From Kerstersia similis (lineage in GTDB: Bacteria; Pseudomonadota; Gammaproteobacteria; Burkholderiales; Burkholderiaceae_B), in assembly GCF_965139615.1 (NCBI RefSeq), contig NZ_CBCSIQ010000004.1, forward strand, positions 157,523 through 221,522: a stretch of 64,000 bases of DNA, written 5' to 3'. Below the pieces are notes generated by a model. It was not told the origin of the DNA and ran no database searches. It saw only the letters and a program-made list of their open reading frames with translations. Positions 24,438 through 33,734 of the stretch are shown here, in pieces. Made by a program: the position numbers and the translations under genes. Every line of letters starts with the position of its first letter. Position 1 is the stretch's first letter.

Positions 24438-25049
24438 TTAACGGCTGTAACGCGTACCGACGATTTCGATTTCCACGCGACGGTTCTTGGCGCGGCCTTC
24501 GGCAGTGCGGTTGTTGGCGATCGGGTCAGCCTTGCCCTTGCCTTCCGTGTAGATACGGTTGGGGTCAATGCCTTGCTCAACCAGGTAGTTCTTCACGGTC
24601 TGGGCGCGACGCTCGGACAGCTTCAGGTTGTAGGCGTCCGTGCCGATCCAGTCGGTGTAACCAACAGCGATGATGGTTTCCAGGTCGATGGCCTTGGCTT
24701 GAGCAGCGACTTGATCCAGCAGCTGACGGCCTTCCGGCTTCAGGTTGTATTTGTCGAAGTCAAAGAAGGTGTCGGCATTGAAGACGACCTTGGTCGCGAC
24801 AACGGCGGGGGCGGGCTTGGGAGCCGGAGCCGGAGCCGGAGCAGCTTCAGCAACGGGTACACCGTCGCAGCCAGGAACGCCAGTAGCGGGCGTCCAGAAA
24901 GCATCGCGCCAGCACAGTTCGCCGTTGACGTTGCGCCAGACTTCGCCGGAGCTGTTGCGCCAGTTGTCCACATTCTGAGCGGAAGCGGCGCCAGCGGCCG
25001 TGACGGCGGCGAACGCAAGCGCCAGAGCGAATTTGGAGGGCTTGTTCAT
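24438..25049 (-). CDS. ompA: OmpA-family outer membrane protein
   Basis: 203 residues from the ATG at 25049, preceded by GAGGAG. A signal peptide (MNKPSKFALALAFAAVTAAGAASA) is followed by a short N-terminal region with a Cys pair (ELCW, GVPGCDG), an Ala-Pro-Lys linker (APAPAPAPKPAPA) and a C-terminal OmpA domain (residues about 85-200; VGYTDWIGTDAYNLKLSERRAQ, GKADPIANNRTAEGRAKNRRVE) that binds peptidoglycan. It lacks the eight-stranded barrel of E. coli OmpA, as usual for this short Burkholderiales form. It anchors the outer membrane to the wall. Confidence 0.93.
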   Translation of the reverse strand: MNKPSKFALALAFAAVTAAGAASAQNVDNWRNSSGEVWRNVNGELCWRDAFWTPATGVPGCDGVPVAEAAPAPAPAPKPAPAVVATKVVFNADTFFDFDKYNLKPEGRQLLDQVAAQAKAIDLETIIAVGYTDWIGTDAYNLKLSERRAQTVKNYLVEQGIDPNRIYTEGKGKADPIANNRTAEGRAKNRRVEIEIVGTRYSR

Positions 25050-25123
25050 ATTTCTCCTCGTTAAGCTTGAAGCTGAATAAGTGACTTGCAGCGAATCCCC
25101 CGCCACAATCAGGAAGCGGGGCC

Positions 25124-25129
25124 AGTATA
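25124..25129 (-). promoter_or_regulatory. Possible extended -10 of ompA
   Basis: The minus strand reads TGC-TATACT, an extended -10 (TGn) with no good -35. Transcription would begin near 25117, giving a leader of about 68 bases before the ompA ATG. Confidence 0.4.
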
Positions 25130-25545
25130 GCAATGCAAGGCTTGTTTGGCGCATTCATTGCTGGGGGCTTCCTGCGTGCCTGAAGTTAATCTTACGGTGA
25201 TTTCGTCGCTTTCGGCTTGCAGCGTGGGGCGATTGACCTTTCCTTTGTGGATTTCTGGCGCTTGGGCCATTTTTCTTGTTGGTTTTTGGCAACAATGACC
25301 TGGGAAGGGGGAGCGGGCATGCATTTGCTTCGGATGACAACCCGCACCAGGCGGGAAACCATGGTTTTTGGCCGCCAATGCTAGAATGACTCGTTTAGTC
25401 CGCCATGTTTACGTGCGTATGCACGAGGCCTGTCTGCCTGCGCTGCTGCGTGGGCGCAGGCGGGCGCGGCATCAGGCCCTTTCCGGGGCGGGCGTCGCGT
25501 GACATGCCGGTGGGCAGTAACTGATTTTGGATAGCCGCCACAACT
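25130..25545. other. Intergenic region between ompA and gyrA
   Basis: No credible gene is visible. It must hold the gyrA promoter; TAGAAT at 25382-25387 is a possible -10 without a convincing -35. No strong ribosome-binding site precedes the gyrA ATG. Confidence 0.5.
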
Positions 25546-28263
25546 ATGGATTCCTTCGCCAAGGAAACACTTCCCGTATCGCTGGAAGACGAAATGCGCC
25601 GCAGCTACCTCGATTACGCCATGAGCGTGATCGTCGGACGGGCACTGCCTGATGTGCGAGACGGCCTCAAGCCCGTGCATCGGCGTGTGCTGTTTGCGAT
25701 GCATGAGCTGAACAATGACTGGAACCGCGCCTATAAGAAGTCGGCGCGTATCGTCGGGGACGTCATCGGTAAATATCACCCTCACGGTGATCAGGCGGTC
25801 TATGACACCATCGTCCGGATGGCACAGGATTTCTCGCTGCGCTACATGCTGGTGGATGGCCAGGGCAACTTCGGTTCCATTGACGGTGACGGCGCAGCCG
25901 CCATGCGTTACACCGAAATCCGTCTGGCGAAGATCGCGCACGAGCTGCTGGCCGACATCGACCAGGAAACCGTGGATTTCGGGCCCAACTATGATGGCAG
26001 CGAACAAGAGCCGCTGCTGTTGCCGTCGCGTTTGCCCAATCTGCTGGTGAATGGCAGTTCCGGCATTGCCGTGGGCATGGCCACCAACATTCCGCCGCAC
26101 AACCTGTCCGAAGTGGTTGAGGGCTGCCTGTATTGCCTGGCGAACCCGGAGTGCTCGGTTGATGAGCTGATGGAGCGCATCCCGGCGCCGGATTTCCCCA
26201 CCGGGGGCATTATTTACGGCATGTCCGGCGTGCGTGAGGGCTATCGTACCGGTCGTGGCCGCGTCATCATGCGTGCCAAGACGCACTTCGAAGACATGGA
26301 GCGCGGCAACCGCCAGGCCATCGTGGTCGATGAGCTGCCCTATCAGGTCAACAAGAAGACCCTGCAGGAGCGCATTGCCGAACTGGTCAACGAAAAGAAG
26401 ATTGAAGGCATTTCCGATATCCGCGATGAGTCCGACAAGGACGGCATGCGTCTGGTGATCGAGCTCAAGCGTGGGGAAGTGCCGGAGGTCGTGCTGAACA
26501 ACCTCTATAAGAATACGCAGCTGCAGGACACCTTCGGCATGAACTTCGTGGCGCTGGTCGATGGCCAGCCCCGTCTGCTGAACTTGAAGCAGCTGGTGCA
26601 ATACTTCCTGCTGCATCGCCGTGAAGTGGTGACGCGTCGCACCGTGTTCCAGCTGCGCAAAGCACGCGAACGCGGTCACGTGCTGGAAGGCCTTGCCGTG
26701 GCGCTGGCCAATATCGACGACTTCATCGCCATCATCAAGGCGGCGCCGACGCCGCCGGTGGCTCGCCAGGAGTTGATGGCGCGTACCTGGGATTCCTCGG
26801 TGGTGCGTGAGATGCTCGCGCGCGCCGATGGCGAAACGCCGGGTGGGCGCGAAGCCTATCGCCCCGAAGGGCTGGATGTGGAGTTCGGCATGCAGGCCGA
26901 TGGCCTGTACCGCCTGAGCGAAGTGCAGGCTCAGGAAATCCTGAACATGCGCCTGCAACGCCTGACCGGGCTGGAGCAGGACAAGATCGTCAGCGAGTAC
27001 CGCGACGTCATGCTGCTGGTGGCAGACTTGCTTGATATCCTTTCGCGCCCCGAGCGCGTCAACCAGATCATCGGCGACGAGCTGCAGGCCATCAAGGCAG
27101 AGTTCGGTGCCAAGGACGAGCGCCGTTCCACCATTGAGCACAATGCGACGGAACTGGATACCGAAGACCTGATCACGCCTATGGATATGGTGGTGACGCT
27201 TTCCGCGTCCGGCTATATCAAGAGCCAGCCCTTGTCCGAGTACCGTTCGCAGCGTCGCGGCGGGCGTGGCAAGCAGGCATCGGCCACCAAGGAAGACGAT
27301 TGGATCGACCAGCTCTTTATCGCCAATACCCATGATTTCCTGCTGTGCTTCTCGGATCGTGGGCGTGTCTATTGGTTGAAGGTATGGGAAGTGCCGCAGG
27401 GTTCGCGCAATTCGCGCGGCCGTCCCATCGTCAATATGTTCCCGCTGGTCGATGGGGAACGTATCACCGTGGTGCTGCCGGTCAAGGCATTCAGCGAAGA
27501 TCACTATGTCTTCATGGCAACGTCGCGCGGCACGGTCAAGAAGACGCCGTTGTCGGACTTCTCCAATCCGCGCAAGGCAGGCATCATCGCGGTCGATCTG
27601 GACGAAGGCGACTACCTGATTGGCGCCGACCTGACCGATGGCAAGCATGATGTGATGCTGTTCTCGGATGCCGGCAAGGCAGTGCGCTTCGACGAAAACG
27701 ATGTACGTCCGATGGGCCGCAATGCCCGCGGGGTGCGCGGCATGATGCTGGAGGAAGGGCAGGGCGTGATTGCGCTGCTGGTGGCAGAAGTCCTGCCTGA
27801 AGAAGGCAGTGAAGCGGCGGCGGAAGTCGATGGCCGCTTGCAGCCCAGCGTCTTGACGGCCACGGAAAACGGCTACGGCAAGCGTACTTCCATCGTTGAG
27901 TACACCCGTCATGGCCGTGGCACCAAGGGCATGATCGCGATCCAGACCACGGCCCGCAATGGCAAGGTGGTGGGCGCGGTGCTGGTGCAGCCCGAAGATG
28001 AAATCATGCTGATCACCACTGGCGGCGTGCTGGTGCGTACCCGTGTCGCGGAAATCCGTGAAATGGGCCGCGCCACGCAGGGCGTGACGCTCATCAGCGT
28101 GGATGATGGCAGCGTATTGTCCGGCGTGCGTCGGGTCGCGGAAAGCGATGCGGACGAGTCGGAAGAATTGGAATCGTTGGAAAACGGCGCGACTGAGGGC
28201 CAGAATCCGGCCGGGCAGGCGCCTTCATCAGACCCGCAGACGGGCGAAGAGGCAAAGGAGTAA
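25546..28263 (+). CDS. gyrA: DNA gyrase subunit A
   Basis: 905 residues. With GyrB it introduces negative supercoils. The breakage-reunion domain carries catalytic Tyr122 (MRYTEIRL) and the quinolone-resistance region YHPHGDQAVYD, where position 83 is Gln and Asp87 is conserved. The GyrA box QRRGGRGK (about residue 570) opens the C-terminal pinwheel that wraps DNA. The tail is acidic (ESDADESEELESLENG). It heads the block gyrA-serC-pheA-tyrA-aroA-cmk-rpsA; serC begins six bases after the stop. Confidence 0.98.
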   Translation: MDSFAKETLPVSLEDEMRRSYLDYAMSVIVGRALPDVRDGLKPVHRRVLFAMHELNNDWNRAYKKSARIVGDVIGKYHPHGDQAVYDTIVRMAQDFSLRYMLVDGQGNFGSIDGDGAAAMRYTEIRLAKIAHELLADIDQETVDFGPNYDGSEQEPLLLPSRLPNLLVNGSSGIAVGMATNIPPHNLSEVVEGCLYCLANPECSVDELMERIPAPDFPTGGIIYGMSGVREGYRTGRGRVIMRAKTHFEDMERGNRQAIVVDELPYQVNKKTLQERIAELVNEKKIEGISDIRDESDKDGMRLVIELKRGEVPEVVLNNLYKNTQLQDTFGMNFVALVDGQPRLLNLKQLVQYFLLHRREVVTRRTVFQLRKARERGHVLEGLAVALANIDDFIAIIKAAPTPPVARQELMARTWDSSVVREMLARADGETPGGREAYRPEGLDVEFGMQADGLYRLSEVQAQEILNMRLQRLTGLEQDKIVSEYRDVMLLVADLLDILSRPERVNQIIGDELQAIKAEFGAKDERRSTIEHNATELDTEDLITPMDMVVTLSASGYIKSQPLSEYRSQRRGGRGKQASATKEDDWIDQLFIANTHDFLLCFSDRGRVYWLKVWEVPQGSRNSRGRPIVNMFPLVDGERITVVLPVKAFSEDHYVFMATSRGTVKKTPLSDFSNPRKAGIIAVDLDEGDYLIGADLTDGKHDVMLFSDAGKAVRFDENDVRPMGRNARGVRGMMLEEGQGVIALLVAEVLPEEGSEAAAEVDGRLQPSVLTATENGYGKRTSIVEYTRHGRGTKGMIAIQTTARNGKVVGAVLVQPEDEIMLITTGGVLVRTRVAEIREMGRATQGVTLISVDDGSVLSGVRRVAESDADESEELESLENGATEGQNPAGQAPSSDPQTGEEAKE

Positions 28264-28269
28264 GGCGAA

Positions 28270-29400
28270 ATGGCCAGACCATGGAATTTCTCGGCAGGAC
28301 CTTCGGTATTGCCTGAAGCGGTGCTCAAGCGCGCTGCCGAGGAAATGCTTGATTGGCATGGCAGTGGCATGTCCGTCATGGAAATGAGCCACCGCGGCAA
28401 GGAATTCATCCAGATTTGCGATGAAGCGGAAGCCGATCTGCGCACGTTGCTGTCCATTCCCGATGAATACGGTGTGGTGTTCATGCAGGGCGGCGCAACG
28501 GCGGAAAATGCCATCGTGCCGATGAACCTGATCAATCTGCGCGGCACCATGTCGGCAGACTACGTGCTGACCGGCCAGTGGTCGCGCAAGTCCTTCAAGG
28601 AAGCGCAGCGCTATGGCGATGTGCAGATTGCCGCGGCCAGTGACAGCGCCACCGTACTGAACGGTGTGGAGCAGGCCGCCTGGACCTGGGTGCCGCAGGC
28701 GCAGGATTGGCATGTGCGGCCGGAAGCGGCCTATGTGCATCTGTGCAGCAACGAAACCATAGGCGGCGTGGAGTATGCGAACTGGCCCGAGCTGGCCAGC
28801 CTGGGCGCGCCGGACACCGAGCTGGTGGTCGATGCTTCCTCGCATTTCCTCTCGCGTCCCATGGATGTGACCCGCGCAGGGTTGATCTATGCCGGCGCGC
28901 AGAAAAATGCCGGCCCTGCCGGCGTGACGGTGGTGATTGTCCGCAAGGATCTGCTGGGCCATGCATTGCCTGTCTGCCCGACGGCATTTGATTATGCCAA
29001 CGTCGTCGAGGCCCGCTCCTGCTTCAATACGCCTCCGACCTACGGTATCTACATGCTGGGGCTGGTGTGCAAGTGGCTGCTGGAACTGGGTGGGGTGGCA
29101 GCCATTGAAAAGGCCAATATCGCCAAGGCCGAGCTGCTGTATTCCTACCTGGACGGCACCTCGTTCTACCGTAATCCGGTGGAAAAATCGGTGCGTTCGC
29201 GGATGAATGTTCCCTTTGTATTGAGCGATGCCTCTCTGGATGCAGCCTTCCTGGCGGGGGCCAAGGAAGCGGGCTTGATGCAGCTCAAGGGCCACAAGAG
29301 TGTGGGCGGCATGCGCGCTTCCATCTACAACGCATTGCCCATCGAGGGCGTGCGGGCATTGATCAGCTACATGCAGGAGTTCGAGCGTCGCCATGGCTGA
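28270..29400 (+). CDS. serC: Phosphoserine aminotransferase
   Basis: 376 residues, starting six bases after gyrA with AAGGAG overlapping the gyrA end. The fold-type I PLP enzyme converts 3-phosphohydroxypyruvate and glutamate to phosphoserine, and also serves pyridoxal phosphate synthesis. Visible features are NFSAGPSVLPEAVL at the start, FMQGGATAENA for substrate binding, and the PLP lysine in LIYAGAQKNAGPAG. The end (HKSVGGMRASIYNALPIEGV) is typical. It overlaps pheA by 8 bases. Confidence 0.97.
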   Translation: MARPWNFSAGPSVLPEAVLKRAAEEMLDWHGSGMSVMEMSHRGKEFIQICDEAEADLRTLLSIPDEYGVVFMQGGATAENAIVPMNLINLRGTMSADYVLTGQWSRKSFKEAQRYGDVQIAAASDSATVLNGVEQAAWTWVPQAQDWHVRPEAAYVHLCSNETIGGVEYANWPELASLGAPDTELVVDASSHFLSRPMDVTRAGLIYAGAQKNAGPAGVTVVIVRKDLLGHALPVCPTAFDYANVVEARSCFNTPPTYGIYMLGLVCKWLLELGGVAAIEKANIAKAELLYSYLDGTSFYRNPVEKSVRSRMNVPFVLSDASLDAAFLAGAKEAGLMQLKGHKSVGGMRASIYNALPIEGVRALISYMQEFERRHG

Positions 29401-30493
29401 GTCGCTTGCTGCAAAACTGCTGCCCCTGCGTGAAGGCATTGATGCGGTGGATCGAGAGATCCTCAGCTTGATTGCGCGCCGGGCGCAGCTGGCCCAGGAA
29501 GTGGGCAAGGTCAAAGAGGCGGCAGGCGCCAAGGGCGATGACGGGCATGTCCTGCGCCCGGAACGTGAAGCCCAGATCGTGCGGGCCTTGCAGCAAGCCA
29601 ATGAAGGGCCATTGCCGGATGAGGCCGTGTCTGCGATCTGGACGGAAATCATTTCTGCCTGTCGCGGGTTGGAGCGGACGCTGACGGTGGCCTATCTCGG
29701 GCCGCAAGGATCGTTTTCCGAGCAGGCGGCCTTTACGCATTTCGGCCATTCTGCCCAGGGTGTGCCTTGCCCCAACTTCGATGAAGTGTTCCGTTGTGTG
29801 GAAGCGGGGCAGGCGGATGTCGGGATGGTGGCGGTCGAAAACTCGACCGAAGGCGCCGTGAACCGGACGCTTGATTTGTTGCTGCATTCGCCACTGAAAA
29901 TCCTGGGCGAGCACTCCTTGCAGATACGCCACTGTTTGATGGCACGTGAGGGCATGGCCAAGGTTACGCGTATCCTGGCGCATCCGCAGGCCCTGGCGCA
30001 ATGCCAGGAATGGCTGAACCGGGAGTATCCCGGCCTGCCGCGTGATGCGGTGTCCAGCAATGCGGAAGCGGCGCGCCTGGCGGCAAGCGATCCGGGTATC
30101 GCTGCGATAGCCGGTGAAGGTGCTGCTGAGGTCTGGAAGCTGGGGGTGGTGGCAGCAGGAATCCAGGATGATGCGCAGAACCGGACCCGGTTCCTCGCGA
30201 TTGGCAAGCGCGATGCCGCCCGTAGTGGCAGTGACAAGACCAGCCTGGTATTTGCGGTGCCGAATCGCGCTGGTGCCGTCTATGACATGATTTCTCCGCT
30301 GGCGCAGTTCGGTGTTTCCATGACGCGTTTCGAGTCGCGTCCGGCCCGTACCGGCCAGTGGGAATATTATTTTTATGTCGATGTGCAGGGGCATCGCGAA
30401 GATGAGAATGTTGCTGGCGCACTGGCGGCATTGCAGGCACGGGCTGCCTTCTTCAAGATTCTCGGTTCCTATCCTGCGCAGCCATTGCTCTGA
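29393..30493 (+). CDS. pheA: Bifunctional chorismate mutase / prephenate dehydratase
   Basis: 366 residues. The chorismate mutase domain covers about 8-92 (LREGIDAVDREILSLIARRA). The prephenate dehydratase domain covers about 98-272 (VAYLGPQGSFSEQAAFTHFG, VENSTEGAVNRTLDLL). The regulatory ACT domain covers about 280-358 (LVFAVPNRAGAVYDM, SMTRFESRPARTGQWEY); its ESRP motif senses phenylalanine. It makes phenylpyruvate from chorismate. It overlaps serC by 8 bases. The 179 bases that follow up to tyrA contain no gene. Confidence 0.97.
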   Translation: MAESLAAKLLPLREGIDAVDREILSLIARRAQLAQEVGKVKEAAGAKGDDGHVLRPEREAQIVRALQQANEGPLPDEAVSAIWTEIISACRGLERTLTVAYLGPQGSFSEQAAFTHFGHSAQGVPCPNFDEVFRCVEAGQADVGMVAVENSTEGAVNRTLDLLLHSPLKILGEHSLQIRHCLMAREGMAKVTRILAHPQALAQCQEWLNREYPGLPRDAVSSNAEAARLAASDPGIAAIAGEGAAEVWKLGVVAAGIQDDAQNRTRFLAIGKRDAARSGSDKTSLVFAVPNRAGAVYDMISPLAQFGVSMTRFESRPARTGQWEYYFYVDVQGHREDENVAGALAALQARAAFFKILGSYPAQPLL

Positions 30494-30672
30494 TGCCAGG
30501 CGTGCCGGCCAGGTCGGCACGGAGATATGCAAGGCCCGTGTCAGCGGCTGGTCAGGCCGATTGTTTGGGGCTGGGCGCGCTTATTGCCGGAAGGGCAGGC
30601 GCGCCCGCTGCCGTTCTGTCTGCCGGTTCGCGGCGCGGGCTTCCTTGACGCCTTGATGGAAGTATTGCAACG

Positions 30673-31584
30673 ATGAATGCACCGCATGCTGCGGATGGAA
30701 ATGGGGCGGGCGTTTGCGCGACGCTGGCTGTCGTCGGCGTCGGCCTGATCGGTGGGTCGTTCGCGGCCGGGCTGCGCGCAGCGGGCCGGGTCGGGCGGGT
30801 GCTCGGCGTGGGCCGGCAGCGCAAGTCGCTGGATGAGGCCCTGGATCTTGGTTTGATCGACGCGGTGGCCACCCCTGCGGAAGCGGCCCGGGAAGCAGAC
30901 ATTATCCTGCTGGCGACGCCAGTCAGCGCCATGGGCGCGGTGCTGGGCAGCATGCGTGATGACTTGTCGCCCAGGGCGGTGCTGACCGATGCCGGCAGTA
31001 CCAAGGCCGATGTGATCGAGCAGGCGCGCCAGGCCCTGGGGGCCAAAGTCGCGCAGTTCATTCCTGGGCATCCCATTGCCGGTTCACATGCCACGGGGCC
31101 GCAGGCGGCGGATGCCGACCTGTTTCGTGGCCGCAATGTCATTTTGACGCCGTTGCCGGAGAATGATCCGCAGGCGGTGGCGCAAGTGGCCAGTTTGTGG
31201 CGGGCTTGCGGCGCGCGTACCCGGCTGATGACGCCCGACCGTCATGATGGCGTATTTGCTGCGGTCAGCCACTTGCCGCACTGGCTGGCGGCGGCGTATG
31301 TGCATTACCTGGAAGCCGGCGAGGATGCCGACCTGCGCTTTGAGCTGGCAGGCAGCGGTTTTCGGGATTTCACCCGCATCGCGGCGGGCTCGCCGGAAAT
31401 GTGGCGGGACGTATTTATTTCGAACAAAACAGCCATGCAGAGCGAATTGCGGGCACTGCGCCGTACGCTGGATCGCCTGGAGGCGGCGCTGGAGCACGCC
31501 GATGGCGAGGCCTTGCAACAGTGGCTGGATGAGGCGGCGCAGGCGCGGCGCGCATGGCAACCAGGGGGCAAACGCAGTGACTGA
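30673..31584 (+). CDS. tyrA: Prephenate dehydrogenase
   Basis: 303 residues. The NAD-binding Rossmann motif is LAVVGVGLIGGSFAAGL near the N-terminus, with GQFIPGHPIAGSHATG-like segment (AQFIPGHPIAGSHATGPQAA) and the dimer region (FELAGSGFRDFTRIAAGSPEMW) typical of TyrA. It oxidatively decarboxylates prephenate toward tyrosine. No mutase domain is fused, since that activity is in pheA. It overlaps aroA by 8 bases. Confidence 0.95.
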   Translation: MNAPHAADGNGAGVCATLAVVGVGLIGGSFAAGLRAAGRVGRVLGVGRQRKSLDEALDLGLIDAVATPAEAAREADIILLATPVSAMGAVLGSMRDDLSPRAVLTDAGSTKADVIEQARQALGAKVAQFIPGHPIAGSHATGPQAADADLFRGRNVILTPLPENDPQAVAQVASLWRACGARTRLMTPDRHDGVFAAVSHLPHWLAAAYVHYLEAGEDADLRFELAGSGFRDFTRIAAGSPEMWRDVFISNKTAMQSELRALRRTLDRLEAALEHADGEALQQWLDEAAQARRAWQPGGKRSD

Positions 31585-32896
31585 ACATTTTCTTGATTTG
31601 CCTGCGGTCAGCCAGGCGCGCGGCAGCTTGGCGCTGCCAGGATCCAAAAGCATTTCCAACCGCGCTTTGCTGCTGGCGGCCCTGTCGCCCGGACGCACCG
31701 AGTTGCGCGGCGTGCTGGCGTCCGACGATACGCGTGTCATGCTGGATGCCTTGGCTGGCCTGGGCGTGGGGGTGCAGGAGCAGGGCGCAGGCGAGGTCAT
31801 TGTGGATGGCGTGGCTGCTTTCGCTGCGTCGCAGGCTGAATTTTTCCTGGGCAATGCCGGCACGGCTTTCCGTTCACTGACGGCAGCCTTGGCTTTGCAT
31901 GGCGGTGACTATCGCCTGGATGGTGTACCGCGCATGCGTGAGCGGCCCATCGGCGATCTGGTCGATGCCTTGCGGGTGCTGGGCGCCAATGTGAGTTATC
32001 TGGGCCAGGACGGCTATCCGCCCTTGCAGATCGGGGTGCGCGTTGCAGGCGAGGACAGAGACCGGGTGAGTGTGCAGGGCAATGTCTCCAGCCAGTTCCT
32101 GACGGCGCTGTTGCTGGCCGCGCCGCTGCACGTGCAGCGTACCCGCCGGGATTTGCGGATTGACGTTGCGGGCGAGTTGATTTCCAAGCCATATATCGGC
32201 ATCACGCTGGCCATGATGGCTGATTTTGGCGTGCAGGTGGCGCAGGACGGATGGTCCAGTTTCGTTGTCCCGGCCGATAGCCGCTATGTGTCTCCTGGCC
32301 GTTATCTGGTCGAGGGCGATGCTTCCAGCGCTTCCTATTTCCTGGCGCTGGGCGCCATCGGGGGTGGTCCGGTGCGGGTCGAAGGCGTGGGCGCGCGCAG
32401 TGTGCAGGGCGATATCGGGTTTGCCGATACGCTGGCACAGATCGGCGCGACGATCCGGCGTGGCGATGACTGGATGGAGGCCTCGGGCGTGAATGTGGCG
32501 CGGGGCGAGCGCCTGCGCGCTTTTGATATGGACTTCAACCTGATTCCCGATGCGGCGATGACGACAGCGGTATTGGCCTTGTTTGCTGACGGGCCGTGTC
32601 GCCTGCGCAACATCGGTAGCTGGCGCGTCAAGGAAACGGATCGCATTCATGCGATGGAAACCGAGTTGCGCAAACTGGGCGCGCAGGCCAGCTCAGGGCC
32701 GGACTGGCTGGAAGTCGTGCCGCCTGCGGCTGGCCAGTGGCAGCCCGCCGCCATCGGCACCTGGGATGATCACCGCATGGCCATGTGCTTTTCGCTGGCG
32801 GCATTCGGGCCGGTACCGGTGCGCATTATGGATCCGGGTTGCGTCAGCAAGACCTTCCCGGATTATTTCGATGTCTATGCTCGCCTGGTGGCGTAG
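31577..32896 (+). CDS. aroA: 3-Phosphoshikimate 1-carboxyvinyltransferase (EPSP synthase)
   Basis: 439 residues from the GTG at 31577, with GGGGG nine bases upstream and an 8-base overlap with tyrA. A longer frame starting at 31244 would run inside tyrA and is rejected. Signatures are LPGSKSISNRALLLAAL and LGNAGTAFRSLTAAL near the N-terminus, RMRERPIGDLVDALR, and DDHRMAMCFSLA near the C-terminus. It transfers enolpyruvate to shikimate-3-phosphate and is the target of glyphosate; LGNAGTAFRSL matches the sensitive class I pattern. Confidence 0.96.
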   Translation: MTEHFLDLPAVSQARGSLALPGSKSISNRALLLAALSPGRTELRGVLASDDTRVMLDALAGLGVGVQEQGAGEVIVDGVAAFAASQAEFFLGNAGTAFRSLTAALALHGGDYRLDGVPRMRERPIGDLVDALRVLGANVSYLGQDGYPPLQIGVRVAGEDRDRVSVQGNVSSQFLTALLLAAPLHVQRTRRDLRIDVAGELISKPYIGITLAMMADFGVQVAQDGWSSFVVPADSRYVSPGRYLVEGDASSASYFLALGAIGGGPVRVEGVGARSVQGDIGFADTLAQIGATIRRGDDWMEASGVNVARGERLRAFDMDFNLIPDAAMTTAVLALFADGPCRLRNIGSWRVKETDRIHAMETELRKLGAQASSGPDWLEVVPPAAGQWQPAAIGTWDDHRMAMCFSLAAFGPVPVRIMDPGCVSKTFPDYFDVYARLVA

Positions 32897-32911
32897 CAGG
32901 AGTGTTGTTTT

Positions 32912-33634
32912 ATGACGATTTCCCGAGCCAAGCCGGCGGAGGCTGAAAGCTTGTCCGCGTCTGCGATTGAACCCGTGATGGCGCCTGTCATCGCCATTGA
33001 TGGGCCGACTGCGTCCGGCAAGGGGACGGTGGCCCAGGCTGTCGCCGATGCGCTGGGCTGGCAGGTGCTCGACAGCGGCGCGTTGTACCGGCTGACGGCG
33101 CTGGCAGCCAACCAGGCTGGCATCGCAGATGAAGACCTGGACGGGCTGGCGCAGGCCGCGCGGAATCTGGATGTGCGCTTCGAGCAAGGCGCAATCTGGC
33201 TCGCGGGGCAGCGGGTAGAGGAAATCATCCGCCAGGAAGCGGTGGGGAATCGGGCCTCCCGCATTGCTGCGCTGCCGGCCGTGCGTGAGGCGTTGCTGGC
33301 GCGCCAGCGTGCTTTTCGCACCGCGCCCGGCCTGGTCGCCGATGGTCGCGATATGGGCACGATCGTGTTTCCCGACGCGCCCTTGAAGATATTCCTGGTG
33401 GCCGGCGCCGAGGCACGTGCAAGACGCAGGGCTAAGCAGTTGAGTGACAAAGGGATTTCTGCTAATCTAGAGGATATTTTGCGCGACATGCGCGAGCGCG
33501 ACGCGCGCGATACCCATCGCAGCGTGGCGCCGCTAGTGGCTGCGCAGGATGCTATTACCCTCGATTCGTCCGATTGGACGGCCGAGGAAACCACCCGGGC
33601 CATATTGCAGCTTTGGTCCGAAATCGTTGCCTAG
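32912..33634 (+). CDS. cmk: Cytidylate kinase
   Basis: 240 residues with AGGAG upstream. The P-loop is AIDGPTASGKGTVAQAVA at about residues 28-46; LDSGALYRLTAL, DGRDMGTIVFPDA and ARRRAKQL follow the family. It phosphorylates CMP and dCMP. The N-terminal 25 residues are a non-conserved extension. It follows aroA after 15 bases and precedes the rpsA leader, the usual cmk-rpsA pairing. Confidence 0.96.
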   Translation: MTISRAKPAEAESLSASAIEPVMAPVIAIDGPTASGKGTVAQAVADALGWQVLDSGALYRLTALAANQAGIADEDLDGLAQAARNLDVRFEQGAIWLAGQRVEEIIRQEAVGNRASRIAALPAVREALLARQRAFRTAPGLVADGRDMGTIVFPDAPLKIFLVAGAEARARRRAKQLSDKGISANLEDILRDMRERDARDTHRSVAPLVAAQDAITLDSSDWTAEETTRAILQLWSEIVA

Positions 33635-33734
33635 GGGCCGCAAGGGTCGCCTGGGCTTTTCGTGAACTCCGCCTGGCCGGCTGATCCCCTGCCGGGCGTG
33701 TAACAAACGGCCTTCGGGCCGCTGTGGATTCTCA

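Noticed and set aside
25381..27912. 843-residue open frame antisense to gyrA
   Set aside because: High-GC shadow of a conserved gene; no family features and no ribosome-binding site.
31244..31576. N-terminal extension of aroA inside tyrA
   Set aside because: The extension is out of frame with tyrA, is not conserved in EPSP synthases, and a good GTG start is at 31577.
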